From Dactylonectria macrodidyma (Eukaryota > Ascomycota > Sordariomycetes > Hypocreales > Nectriaceae): a DNA stretch of 64,000 nt. Shown piece after piece: positions 36,500-47,864 of this stretch; position 1 is the stretch's first letter; each line of letters begins with the position of its first letter. The DNA is taken from the NCBI GenBank assembly GCA_020744425.1, contig JAGMUV010000004.1, positions 3,410,001 to 3,474,000 of the forward strand, in the 5' to 3' direction. A program made the position numbers and the translations under genes. Under the pieces are notes generated by a model. It did no database searches, was not told the DNA's origin, and saw nothing but the letters and a program-made list of their open reading frames with translations.

Positions 36500-39400
36500 G
36501 GGAATAAGAAGAAAGAACCCAGAAGGTAGTAACTAAGAAGTAGAAGCTGATCCTTATAAGCTAAGTTCTAAGCTATCTAACTATTACACTCTAACCTAAT
36601 AAGGAGATATATATTATTACTATAGTCTGATAACTTAAGGAATTATTAATATAAATAGAGGATTTTAATAAATTCAATATTTTTAACTAATAGCCTAACT
36701 ATTAGTAGACTAGTAAAGAATAACTTACTATAATAAATAGTAATATAATATATAGCTATATTATATAATGACCTGCTCCCTAACCGTAAGTTAGTATAAG
36801 ATAAAACATATACTAAGCTAGGGAGGCTAAGTATAATATTAAAAATAAGGATATCCTCACACTAGTGGATAAATACCTAGAGTTAGATAATAAACTCTAA
36901 AGTATTACCCTAGAAGAATAAGACATATTAATACGTATAATAAAAGACATTTAAATCGAATAATTCACTAAAGAATAATAAGATCTTATAAAAGAAGCAA
37001 ATATCTATATTCAAGCCTTATATTAATAGAGCAGAATAAACCTATAAAACCTAAGAGAATAAAAACTATAAGAAGACGAACTTTATATATATTAGATATA
37101 CTAAAAACATAATGAAATCTTATAAGTATTATATATATATTATAAATATATTATATACTTTAAAAATAAGCTATAGTAAGACTATTTCTTAATTTAAGTA
37201 AATAAATAACTTATTATAACTCTTTATAAAAAGGAAGATATAAAAGATTACTATATATAGAAATAGTATAAATACTTTAATATTATTTAATTAATAGAAT
37301 ATAATATAAATTACTTAATTAATTATTAAAAGTCTAATATAAAACTTATAAATTATTAATAATCTAAGTATTAAATATATATATATAATAAGGTTAATAT
37401 ATAATATAAATATAATTAAAGATAGATATTCTAACCTTTATAAAATAGAATAATAAAGAGTATAAAAAACTCTTAATACTATTTATAATAGAATAATAAA
37501 TAGGCATAGAGCTAGGAAAAGTAGAACCCTTTAAAATAAGAGCTTTATATATAACTAAAAGTATATAAATAATATACTAATACTTAAAGATATAAGTATA
37601 AATTAAGAGAAACTAGCTACCTACTTTAATAAATAGTAGCATAGAGTTTAATTATATATACCCTATAGTAATAAATATATTAAAACTCCTATAGAAGGAT
37701 AAAGTAAATTTATATAAAGTATAGAATCTTAAAGGATCTTCTTTTAATTATAATAATAAAAGAATAACTAAAGAGCTTAATTATCTTAAGGTTTTTATAA
37801 AAAGATAAAATAAAAGAATCTTATTTAATATAATACTTATTATAAACTACGCTTTAGTCTTAGAATACTTATAATTAAAATAAGTTAACTTAATAATAAA
37901 TTAGAAGACTGGCTAAGTAAATTTTAATAATATTAATAATTACTCTTTTTAAGAATTAGATTTAAATAATAATATAAGATCTTAAACTTTAACTAATAAT
38001 AGTATTAGTAAAGTATTAGTAAAAGAAATAATAGAAACTTTCTTATTCTAAAGTATAAAATATAAATACTATAAAGCCTAAAATAATAAAATATATTATA
38101 TAATTGCCTTTATATAAAGCTAATTAATAAAGCTTAATAAAGACCTTATAGAAATAAAAAAATAATAAGAAGTAAATAAAAGGTTAAAGAATATACTACT
38201 TACTTACTATATTTATAAAAAACTATTTACTAAAGAATTAGAAATAAGTTTACTTAAATATAATAAATAAGATTATAAAATAGTATTAAAAGATAGAACT
38301 TTACTTAAGTTCTTTAAACTTTATAACTTTAATAATATATAGTTATAAATACTAAAAGAATACTTTAAAAATATATTAAAAAAGGGATATATTAAAATCT
38401 TAAAATCTTTTATAGAATACTTAGTTATATTTATTTTAAAAAAGAATAGAAAACTTTAATTAGTTATAAATTACTAATAGCTAAATAATATTATACTAAA
38501 GGATTAAATATTATTACTTTTAATTACTAAACTAAAGGACTACTTTTATAATAAAAAGTAGTTTATAATATTTAATTTAAAAAATGCTTATAGCTTAATC
38601 TATATAAAGCCTAGAGATAAATAAAAGATTATATTTAGAATTAAATTTAGACTATTTAAATATTTAATAATACTCTTTAGACTTATAAATACATTAGTAA
38701 TATTCTAATAAATAATTACTAATATTCTAAAAGAATATTTTAATATCTTTATTATATACTATTTTAATAATATTCTAATCTTCTTAAAAATAGAAGAAGA
38801 ATATATAAAATATATATATATAATCCTATAGAAACTATAAGATATAAAACTACTTATAGAACTAATAAAAAGCAAGTTCTATATATAGGAAGTAGACTTT
38901 CTTAGATATACTATTTAATTAAATAAGATCTAAATAGATAAAAAGAAAATTAAAGCTATTAAGGATTAACTAAGACTAGATAAAAGTATTAAAGAAGTAT
39001 AAAGCTTCTTAAGATTTATTAATTATTACTAAAGGTTTATTTATAGATTTAGTAAAATCATAAAACCTTTAATAGAACTTATAAAGAAAGATATAAACTT
39101 TAGATAGAATATAAAGGCCTAGAAAGCCTTTAATAACTTAAAACGAGCTATCTTTAATAAATCTATTTTAGTAATTTTTAACTTAAAATAACTAATTAAA
39201 TTAAAAACTAATGCTTCTAACTTTGCTTTAAGAGCCTAAATTAAATAATAGGATAATAAAGGAAACCTATACTTAATTGCATTCTACTTATATATATTAA
39301 AAGGAGCTAAACTTAATTACCCTATTTATAATAAAGAATTCTTAGTAATAGTTAATTCCTTTAAAGAATTCTAATATTACTTTTTAAGAAGTAAATACTA

Positions 39401-41490
39401 AGTTATGGTTTATATAGATTATAAGAATATCTTATACTTTACTACTATATAAGAGCTTAGTAGAAGGTAATTCTACTATATAGAGTACTTATTAAAGTTT
39501 AATTATATTATTATTTATAAGAAAGGCTTAGAAAATAGATAAGTTAATATAATAAGTTAATAACCTGACTTTAAAGTTAATATATTAAAAGCTAATAAGT
39601 AAATATTAGCCTATACTCTTAAAGGATATTTTAAATAAAAATATATTATAGCTATAAGTGAGTTATAACTATCCGAAGACTTACTAGAATAATTATAAAA
39701 GCCTAAGCAAAGCTTTAAATAATGGTTATATAATGAATATCTAGCCTTAAGAGAACTACTATAGTAGGAAGGAAAAGCAGTCTTAACTAGATTATAAGGA
39801 TCCTAAGTAATCTCTTACTTTTACTAGAATAATTACTATAAGAACCCCTAGACCCTAATTAAGAAACTCTACTAATACTTTTATAATGACTTTATAAAAG
39901 CATGTATTAATTATATAATATAATGCGAATAATGCCCTATAGATCTCTTAGAATAATATACTAAGGAATATTAAAAGATAGATAATTATTAAAACTATGA
40001 ACTTAATAAAGTATAAAAGAAACTTAAATAGGTTAATAAACTTAATAAAATAGTTTAAATTATAATAATAGTATTTTAAAAAACACTTTATAAATAGATA
40101 AAGGAATATAATTAGATATATAAAATGGATAAAGTAATAAGAATACCTTACTTAATTCCTAAATTATAACTTAGATTATAAAAGTTATAAGTCCCTTTAG
40201 AATTATAAGAATATTTAGTATAAGATATTTATAATCACTTCTTATATAAATACTTAAGAATTAATAAGACTTTTAAATAAGTTAAAATAGTATATATATT
40301 TCTTAATATAAAGAGAATAGTTATAGAAGTTATTAAATCCTATAAACTATATAATAAAATAAAAGTATAATACTATAAACTATATAAAGAATTATAACCC
40401 TTACTTATTACTAAATGATTATAGGACTCTATTATAATGGATTTTATTATGAAATTACCCTTATTAAAAGACTTTATAAGTAGTACTTTCTATAATAGCA
40501 TTCTTATTATTATAGACAGATTTATAAAATTTTTCTATTTTATATTATATTAAGAATTGATAGATATTGAATAGTTCGCTTACTTATTCTTATAGAATAT
40601 TATTAGTATATATAGCTTACTAATAGAGATCTTAAGTAATAGAAGACTACTATTTATATCTAAGTTTTAATAAGCCTTAATAGCCTAATTAGAATTAAAT
40701 TACTAACTTATAATAGCATTCTGACTATAAGTTAATAAATAGATAGAATATATAAATTAAATACTTAAATAGTACTTATAATATTATATTAATTATAAAT
40801 AAAATAATTAAGTAGAAAAGTTACTTATAGTATAACTAAGTTATAATATTATAACTAATAAAAGTACTAAGCTTATATTATACTATACTAATTTTAAATT
40901 TATATTAGATATATACTAATAATAATATAATAGAATTATTAACTTAAAAGCAATCCTAATATTAGACTAATTAAAAAATCTTTATAAAGAAATAAAAACT
41001 AAACTCAAATTTATATAAAGATAAATAAAAAAATACTATAATTAAAAAAGGCTAAAGGGACTATCTTTTTTAAAAGGGGATATAGTCCTACTAGTAATAA
41101 AAAACTTATTAATAGACAGACCTAGTAAAAAACTTAACTATAAATACATTAGACCTTATAAAGTTTTAGAAAAAATCTTAGAAAATAACTATAGATTGAA
41201 CTTAAAAATATAATATTACTTAGTCTTTTATATCTTATTACTAGAATTAATAGAAAACACTATTCTAATTAATAATAAATAAAGTTATAAACTAGTAATA
41301 GAAGATCTAAAAGAATACTATATTAAAGAAATCTATAATATAAAGAAAATTAATAAAAAAATAATATACTTTATAAAGTAAAAAGACTATTCTAAAAGCG
41401 AAATATTATAGTAATTATTAAAAAACCTTATTTATATATAATATTTACTAAAGACATTCTATATATAATGCTAGAAGATAAAGAAATAAT
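36500..41490 (+). pseudogene. pol remnant of retrotransposon III with chromodomain
   Basis: Uninterrupted by other elements, so the pol order is clear. Reverse transcriptase has its mutated active site near 38,755-38,785 (Phe-Asn-Asn). RNase H is at about 39,200-39,560. Integrase is at about 40,400-41,100. A C-terminal chromodomain-like segment at about 41,290-41,460 includes YYIKEIYNIKKINKK, then FIK-stop-KDYSKSEIL, where the stop replaces the conserved Trp. This places the element among chromoviruses, whose integrases target insertion to heterochromatin through the chromodomain. It cannot be expressed. Confidence 0.8.
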
Positions 41491-42144
41491 ATTAAAATTA
41501 AATATAGTAAACTAATTAATCGCATCCACCTTATTATAAGCCTAGACCTTAATAACTATATTAGCTTCTTAGTGCTCTGCTTTATCTAGCTTATTTAAAG
41601 AATGAAGACTCTAATATACTATCTCTATACCTCTCTCTTAAAGCTGTTTTTATTAGTAATAAAGCTATATTAGATAAGATAATTGCTTATTTATTTATTA
41701 TTATAATTCTATTAACTCTTCTTTTGCTTACTTCTCTTTAAACTTTAAGCGATATTTCTTAGCTATTAAATAAGAAGCTATTCAGTCAGTATAAGTAAGA
41801 ATTAGGTAAGATAGAAATAAGTACTTATATATAGAGATCGACTCCTCTAAACTATTATAAGAATAATTATAATAAACGCACTTAGAATAATAGGAAATGC
41901 TCTTAAGCATTTTATACTTTAACTTCTATTAAATGCAATTTAAGTATTTAATAACCTCAGAGCCTATTTCTTTAATAAGTTTATAAAGATAGTAATAGTA
42001 TATAGTAGACTATAATTTCACTTTTAATATACTATTAGTATTATAGAAAAATAATTATAAAAAAAGGTTAGATAAACTAAAAAGAAACTTAAGATAGCTA
42101 ACTTATAGGCCTTAGGGATAAGGACTAATAGAAGGAAGATATTA
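41491..42144 (+). other. Non-coding 3' internal region of retrotransposon III
   Basis: About 650 bp between the chromodomain and the 3' LTR, holding no reading frame that I can follow. It ends in a purine-rich stretch (AATAGAAGGAAGATA) that is the likely polypurine tract. Element II has a region of similar size in the same place (about 43,360-44,037), but the two differ in sequence. Confidence 0.55.
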
Positions 42145-42581
42145 TATTATAATCTATATAATAATAGATACTTAGTATTATATAGTCTTTATAAATTTCT
42201 TATTAATTATAAATAATTATTATAAACTATAGAATGATTATTATAATTACTCTTATAATTACTATAATTACTTTTATAATTATTATAATCGCCTTTATAA
42301 TATAAGTAATTAGACCTTATACTATATAATATATAAACCTAAAGAACTAACTATTATTAGAATATTAGCTTTTTAGCTATTAATATAACTTAGTTACTTT
42401 AATCTACTCTAATTACTATATATTATTATATATTAATTATTACTTAATATAATACTATGATTACTGCTTAGTAAGTATAACCTAACCGTTCTACTAATAT
42501 AGACCCTGGTCTATTCCTTAAGAACCCTTTTTAAGCTACTCTATACTATATATAGCCTAGTCTAAGAACACGACCGTTATA
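42145..42581 (+). repeat. 3' LTR of retrotransposon III
   Basis: 437 bp, colinear with 34430-34866. Starts TATTATAATC (TG changed to TA) and ends CGACCGTTATA. The differences from the 5' LTR are mostly transitions, as RIP would give. Confidence 0.9.
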
Positions 42582-42586
42582 ACTAA

Positions 42587-44037
42587 CTTATAATAGTATT
42601 CTAACTATAGATTAATAAATAAATAAAATATATAAATTAAATACTTAAGTAATACTTATAATATTATATTAATTATAAATAAAATAATTAAATAGAAAAG
42701 TTACTTATAATATAATTAAGTTATAATACTATAATTAATAAAAGCACTAAGCTTATACTATACTATACTAATTTTAGATTTATACTAAATATATACTAAT
42801 AATAATATAATAGAATTATTAACTTAAAAGCAATTCTAATATTAGACTAATTAAAAAATCTCTATAAAGAAATAAAAACTAAACTTAAGTTTATATAAAG
42901 ATAAATAAAAAAATACTATAATTAAAAAAGGCTAAAAGAACCATCCTTTTTAAAAGGAAATATAGTCCTACTTATAATAAAAAACCTATTAATGGATAGA
43001 CTAAGTAAAAAACTTAACTATAAATTTATTAGACTTTATAAAGTTTTAGAAAAAATCTTAGAAAATAACTATAGATTAGACTTAAAAATATAACATTACT
43101 TAGTCTTTTATATCTTATTATTAGAATTAATAGAAAACACTATTCTAATTAATAATAAATAAAGTTATAAACTAATAATAAAAAACCTAGAAGAGTATTA
43201 TATTAAAAAAATCTATAATATAAAGAAAATTAATAGAAAAATAATATATCTTATAAAGTAAAAAGACTATTATAAAAGTAAAATATTATAGTAATTACTA
43301 AAGAACCTTATTTATATATAATATTTACTAAAGATATTTTATATAGAATATTAAAAGAAGAAATAAAACTAAAAGTAGTAATAAAGAATAAATCTAATAA
43401 CACTTTTAAGTAAACCCTGTCTTATATATCTAAAAAATCTTTAGGTAGAATACCTTTAGTAAAAGAATAGTACTTAGAAGAAGAAGGAGAAGTGACTTAG
43501 TATTACGCTTTTTACTCAGCCTCCTCCCTTTCTATTTACTTAAGCTCTTCTATATTATTAATACTATATAATATAGCGCGTATTATCTTCTTAAACTATA
43601 ATTTCTTTTATTTTTAAAGACATTTAATCTTTATATTTATTTAATAATAGGCATTCTTAGCCTCTTCTAACTCAGACTTAAAGCAAGCATAGTAAGCAGT
43701 AACCTTATATAACTACTAAGGAGAAAGACTATAAGTATTATAAAAAGGCTTATTTAAATAGATATACTTAAAATATTAAGAAGAATTATCTTTAGATAAA
43801 GAACAGGCTGCTTCAGTCTGCTTATAGAAGGAGTAGGAATTTTTTATAATAACCTAATAAAAGAAAATAACCTTAAGAAGAGTATTATATTACTCAGTTT
43901 TTATAGTAATGGGTTTGCATTTCTTAATAATATAATCAGCTATTATAGAGAAAGGATAAAAGAAGGAAAAGGACTTATAAATACAGACATATAAATTATA
44001 AGTCTTAAAGACAAGAACTAATAGAAGGAAGACATTA
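42587..44037 (+). pseudogene. pol remnant of retrotransposon II, last part, and 3' internal region
   Basis: Resumes the integrase left at 34424. It reaches a chromodomain-like C-terminus at about 43,145-43,345 (EEYYIKKIYNIKKIN, then the Trp-to-stop change as in III). About 650 bp without a followable frame precede the 3' LTR; this part has patches of higher GC around 43,480-43,540. Confidence 0.7.
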
Positions 44038-44454
44038 TATTATGACCTATACTAATTAGGCCGCGACCTAGTTATATATACTAATAGCACTCCCACTTTT
44101 CATTCTAATTATATATAGATTACTTAGAATACTAAATAATCTGAGTAATTTAAGATTATTAGGATTATTAGATAATCCTAATAATCTAACTTATACTATA
44201 ATTATATAAACACTTAAGAAGTGTATATTTAGTATAAGTAACTCCTTAGCTATTAATATAACTTAGTTACCTTAATTTACTCTAATTACTATATATCATT
44301 ATATATTGACTATTACCTAATGTAATACTATGACTACTGCTTAGTAAGTATGACCTAACCGTTCTACTAATATAGACCCTGGTCTATTCTTTAAAAACCC
44401 TTTCTAAGCTACTCTATATTCTATATAACCTAGCTTAAGAATATAACCATTATA
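44038..44454 (+). repeat. 3' LTR of retrotransposon II
   Basis: 417 bp, colinear with 26322-26738. Starts TATTATGACCTATAC, ends AACCATTATA, followed by TSD TAAAA. Confidence 0.88.
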
Positions 44455-45050
44455 TAAAAGTTTAAATAATAGTTTTAATAATAATTATATAATTTATATA
44501 CTCTTTATATTTAATTATTAAAAGTAAGATTATTATATAGTATTATTCTGCTTTTTAAAGTATACTTTTAAAATATTATTAATAGTTATAATTTACTTAA
44601 GATAATTATAATTAAAAAGAAATTAAATTAATTAAAATAAGTTATAATATAATATATATATATATATAAATTAATATAATAAGATTACTTTCTTTTTTTA
44701 TTATAAATAATAAAAGTATATAATAAAATAAAGTTTTAAGTTTTTAATAATTAAAAGAAAAAGAATAAGAGTCTATTTATAACTAAACTAACTAATTAAT
44801 TAAGTCCTTTATCTTATAATAACTTAAGTAATATAAATATATATTATAAAAATAAAAGCTTAAATAGTAATTTTAATAATATTTATTAATATTATAAAAT
44901 TCTAGTTTTAAAATAACTTTATAAATTAATTTATAATAAAGTAAGTTTATTATTATTTTTAATTTTATTTATCTAATTTTAATATAAGCTATAATATAAG
45001 TATGTACTAATAAGAATTATAAGTTTAATAATATTATATACTATAAATAA
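44455..45050. repeat. R2 end, further R piece, and AT-rich border sequence
   Basis: 44455-44485 closes the R2 copy interrupted by retrotransposons I and II (AGTTTTAATAATA). About 44,735-44,878 is the terminal part of another R copy (plus-read). The rest is AT-rich sequence that I could not assign. The AT block ends abruptly at about 45,050, next to the stop codon of the first gene. Confidence 0.55.
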
Positions 45051-45056
45051 AACTAT

Positions 45057-47864
45057 CTAAGTGAAGCTAGAAAGTGCCTTTCCTACTAAAGCCAGATTCT
45101 CAATAGTTGCTAAGCCATATTGTGCAACATCATTTGTGGAGATCCAAGCAGCCTCCTCGACTGGCATTAAGACAGCGCTGCCATTTAGGTAGGTAGTGGC
45201 CCAAGCCGCCGATGCCGCGAACCCGTCTGTGTTAAAGAATTGCGTCCATGCTTTCTGTTCAATTGTTGAGTTACCTAGCTCGTGTGCCGCATATGCCGTG
45301 AGTCTTGAATGACCTTGAAACAGATTCAAGCTGCCGAAGTTGGAACCATACCGGGCAAGCTGTTCTGCTTTCGATGTTCCGAAATAATAGCAGTAGTCGA
45401 GCCAAGCGTCCTTGAAGCCGTCCGGGAGTGTGCTGCCGTAGTACTCTATGGCCTCGGAGACAACTTCGAGCAGACCGAACACGGCTGAAAGAGGAGAAAC
45501 GGCCACAATGCCGGCGTTCTCAGGATCGGTAGGAGGGGGCCCGAGGGTTCCCTTCTCAAGATCGTAGAGGCCAGAGCCAGTCACGAAACCGTTTGTGAGG
45601 TTCGCTATTCCAGCGATAGTGTTTGTGAGCTTTTCTTTGGATTCTTCCCAGCGCGCTCCCCGTCGTTCCCATTCAATGAGCCATCCCCCAGCAAGAGCCG
45701 ACCAATCCGTGCCCAGACCGATTGCAACTGTTGAATTTGGAGTTGGCGTCCATCCATCCGTACGGACCTTTCTGTTCGGATCTAAAATTCCGTACGTCTT
45801 ATCTGTGTCAAGAAGTTCCTCGAGCAGCTCACCGACCCGCTCATCGCCACCCGAGAGGTAGTAGAAGTACTTGCGGTATTGAGGCTGAGATATCCGAGCT
45901 TGTTTGGCACTGTCGCCGAAATGTTGGACTCCATGGCGCGTACCAAGGCCCTTCCAGTTGCCTAGGTGGTATACATCGACCTCACCAGTGTGACGGGTCA
46001 AGGCCTCAGCAAACCGGTAAATGTCTTCTCGGCCCGTGCGGAGGAAGTATAGCCAGAAGAACAGATCAGGGGAGAGTTCGGAGTTGTCCCATGCATATCC
46101 TCCAACATCGTAACGCCAAGTGTGTCTGTCGGCATCATATGTGTGCATGAAATCTCCATAGTCAAGGAATCCATACCACCTGCGCTGCTCTACTTGTCCC
46201 TGGTAGAACTTGGCGAGGAAATCCAAGTGAGATTCCAAAGTCTTAGAGGCTTCGCTGGTGGTATCTGGGAGATCCCAATATGTGCCGAGAGCCTTACTTT
46301 CCTGGAGATAACTTGGGCTGGCTACTAGTACCGGAGGGTTGTTGACATAGGTAACCAATTCTGACAAGGTCTCTCTTGGTGGTGTCTGGTCAAATGCAAT
46401 CAGGGAGATCTCGCTTGTTCTGGCGATGCCATAGGGGGTATCGAAACCGTCTTCCCAGTCCTCATATGTGATAGCAAGCGCATCTAGCTCATCCGCGTAG
46501 CTATCCTGTCCCAGACCATCGTGGAATGGGCGGAGATCCAGTGGCTGTGCCGAAGGGCTGTACAGCCAAAGCGTGATACTCCCAGTGTCGGATGCCGCGT
46601 TGGAAATGTCGAATCCAGTAGGATAGCGCTTCCAGAAATCACGAAGACCGACAGCGAGGCCTCCAGTGGTTGCTCCACCAAGGTAGGCGAGGCCTTCAGC
46701 GCGAGTTCCGCCTGGTATCTTGACCCAACTCTGACCGGCCTTGGTTCTCTTTTTCAGAGTGAATCCGTCAGGCGACAACTGGCTGAGAGAGTAGTCGTTC
46801 CAAGTTGGAATCCATTGAAGCCTAGATGATACTCTCGTGTCCCAAGTTGCAAGGTCAGGTAATTCCTCGCCCTCAAACTGGGCAGTCTTCACGGCGGTGC
46901 CTGGATCCCGCCTCAGCCCGGTGATTCCTTGCACTGCTTCGTTGAGGAGACCACCGTCAACTCCCGCAACTCTAATATGGCGATTATACATCTCTTCTCC
47001 TTTCAAGGGGACATCGAAACGAATTCCGATGCCAGTGACGAAATCCGTTGTGGCGTTGCCATCGAAAACGAGACTGTGAACGAGCTTGATTTCCTCCGAG
47101 TTGGAATACAAGTAAAATCGGAGCACAAACTGAAGCCATGCATCATGAGATGAGGAACCTGTGGCCTGGTGTTCTCCGCGAACGGTGACGAGGGTGCGAA
47201 CAGACGTCTGTTCCCCAATCGAGACGTCACTGATGCGGCTTTCGAAATTGTAAAAATCGATGGATGAGTCTCCACGAGCCTCCGGAGTATCCTCTACCCC
47301 CGACTGGGAATGAAGGACGAGTTTTCCGTTTTGACCAACTGTCTTGCCGCTCTTCGTCTCTATGGTTTTGAGAATAGTGTCACCTGTTTTCGGAAACGAG
47401 GCGACGAGCTTTCCGGTGTCGACCTTGATCTCATCCGATGACTCAGTGACAACAATGCCGGTGGATGCGTCGTTTGCTCGCTTTGAGGCCGTGGAGTTGA
47501 TTGAGCCATCTGATGATGTCGCTTGAACAGTGTACTCGTCAGATATCGAGTCTAATGCCGGGATGGCATGGCCTGTCCACTTGACGGAGCCGTCAGACCA
47601 GTACCCAGTGACCCAGGACTGGAGATCGACAGACTGGCCCGAGGCGCTTGAGATAGAAAATTTGGTGTTTTTGGCCCAATGCTTTCCACGTGGCCAGGGG
47701 AGTCCAAAAGTGGTGCCTGCATGCAGGGCTGGGGTATCTCCGAGCCAATGCACAGTGGCAGATGACGAGCTGGAGTTACCTGCAGCCGAGACTGGTTGGC
47801 CAAAGAGGGCCGAGATGGCGAGAAAGCACAGAGTTAACGCTGACATGTTGTGCAAACACCGCAA
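45057..47864 (-). CDS. Secreted exo-rhamnogalacturonan lyase, PL26 (PcRGLX/YetA-like)
   Basis: An intronless frame of 935 residues. A signal peptide fits the N-terminus: a hydrophobic stretch within MSALTLCFLAISALFG, with likely cleavage after VSA near residue 27. A second Met at residue 7 is an equally good start. The next part (TVHWLGDTPALHAGTTFGLP, from residue 37) is typical of the N-terminal beta domain of the PcRGLX/YetA family. A long beta-sandwich region and a helical C-terminal toroid region follow (from about residue 500, with FLDYGDFMHTYDADRHTWRY). Length fits fungal PL26. Family knowledge: the Penicillium chrysogenum member cleaves rhamnogalacturonan I from the chain end by beta-elimination. 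Several N-x-S/T sites suggest secretion. I cannot point to the catalytic residues. The stop codon sits at the edge of the RIP-affected block, so the C-terminus may have been trimmed. Confidence 0.85.
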   Translation of the reverse strand: MRCLHNMSALTLCFLAISALFGQPVSAAGNSSSSSATVHWLGDTPALHAGTTFGLPWPRGKHWAKNTKFSISSASGQSVDLQSWVTGYWSDGSVKWTGHAIPALDSISDEYTVQATSSDGSINSTASKRANDASTGIVVTESSDEIKVDTGKLVASFPKTGDTILKTIETKSGKTVGQNGKLVLHSQSGVEDTPEARGDSSIDFYNFESRISDVSIGEQTSVRTLVTVRGEHQATGSSSHDAWLQFVLRFYLYSNSEEIKLVHSLVFDGNATTDFVTGIGIRFDVPLKGEEMYNRHIRVAGVDGGLLNEAVQGITGLRRDPGTAVKTAQFEGEELPDLATWDTRVSSRLQWIPTWNDYSLSQLSPDGFTLKKRTKAGQSWVKIPGGTRAEGLAYLGGATTGGLAVGLRDFWKRYPTGFDISNAASDTGSITLWLYSPSAQPLDLRPFHDGLGQDSYADELDALAITYEDWEDGFDTPYGIARTSEISLIAFDQTPPRETLSELVTYVNNPPVLVASPSYLQESKALGTYWDLPDTTSEASKTLESHLDFLAKFYQGQVEQRRWYGFLDYGDFMHTYDADRHTWRYDVGGYAWDNSELSPDLFFWLYFLRTGREDIYRFAEALTRHTGEVDVYHLGNWKGLGTRHGVQHFGDSAKQARISQPQYRKYFYYLSGGDERVGELLEELLDTDKTYGILDPNRKVRTDGWTPTPNSTVAIGLGTDWSALAGGWLIEWERRGARWEESKEKLTNTIAGIANLTNGFVTGSGLYDLEKGTLGPPPTDPENAGIVAVSPLSAVFGLLEVVSEAIEYYGSTLPDGFKDAWLDYCYYFGTSKAEQLARYGSNFGSLNLFQGHSRLTAYAAHELGNSTIEQKAWTQFFNTDGFAASAAWATTYLNGSAVLMPVEEAAWISTNDVAQYGLATIENLALVGKALSSFT

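Larger units (their letters stand above)
34430..42581 (+). mobile_element. Ty3/gypsy chromodomain retrotransposon III, nested in II
   Basis: 437-bp LTRs of equal length and the 5-bp TSD ACTAA (34425-34429, 42582-42586) define an 8,152-bp element inserted in the integrase region of II. Its LTRs share the right half with those of II but have a different left half, so II and III are sister families. The left LTR still starts TG. No further insertion is seen inside. Confidence 0.9.
26322..44454 (+). mobile_element. Ty3/gypsy chromodomain retrotransposon II (decayed, with nested insertions)
   Basis: Bounded by 417-bp LTRs and the 5-bp TSD TAAAA (26317-26321 and 44455-44459). The plus strand keeps, in order, gag with a mutated zinc knuckle, reverse transcriptase, RNase H, integrase and a C-terminal chromodomain-like segment. 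Fot1-like copy C (30189-32048) and retrotransposon III (34430-42581) are inserted in it. Removing both leaves about 8.1 kb. A polypurine stretch (AGAAGGAAGACA) precedes the 3' LTR. Confidence 0.88.

Noticed and set aside
1..45050. Mitochondrial DNA or a mitochondrial insertion, because of the extreme AT content
   Set aside because: No mitochondrial genes or RNAs are visible; the content is nuclear-type retrotransposons and DNA transposons with RIP-type changes.
1..45050. Centromere or telomere
   Set aside because: Nested RIP-affected transposons are compatible with pericentromeric, subtelomeric or interstitial AT blocks. No telomere repeat is seen, and nothing in the sequence decides between the options.
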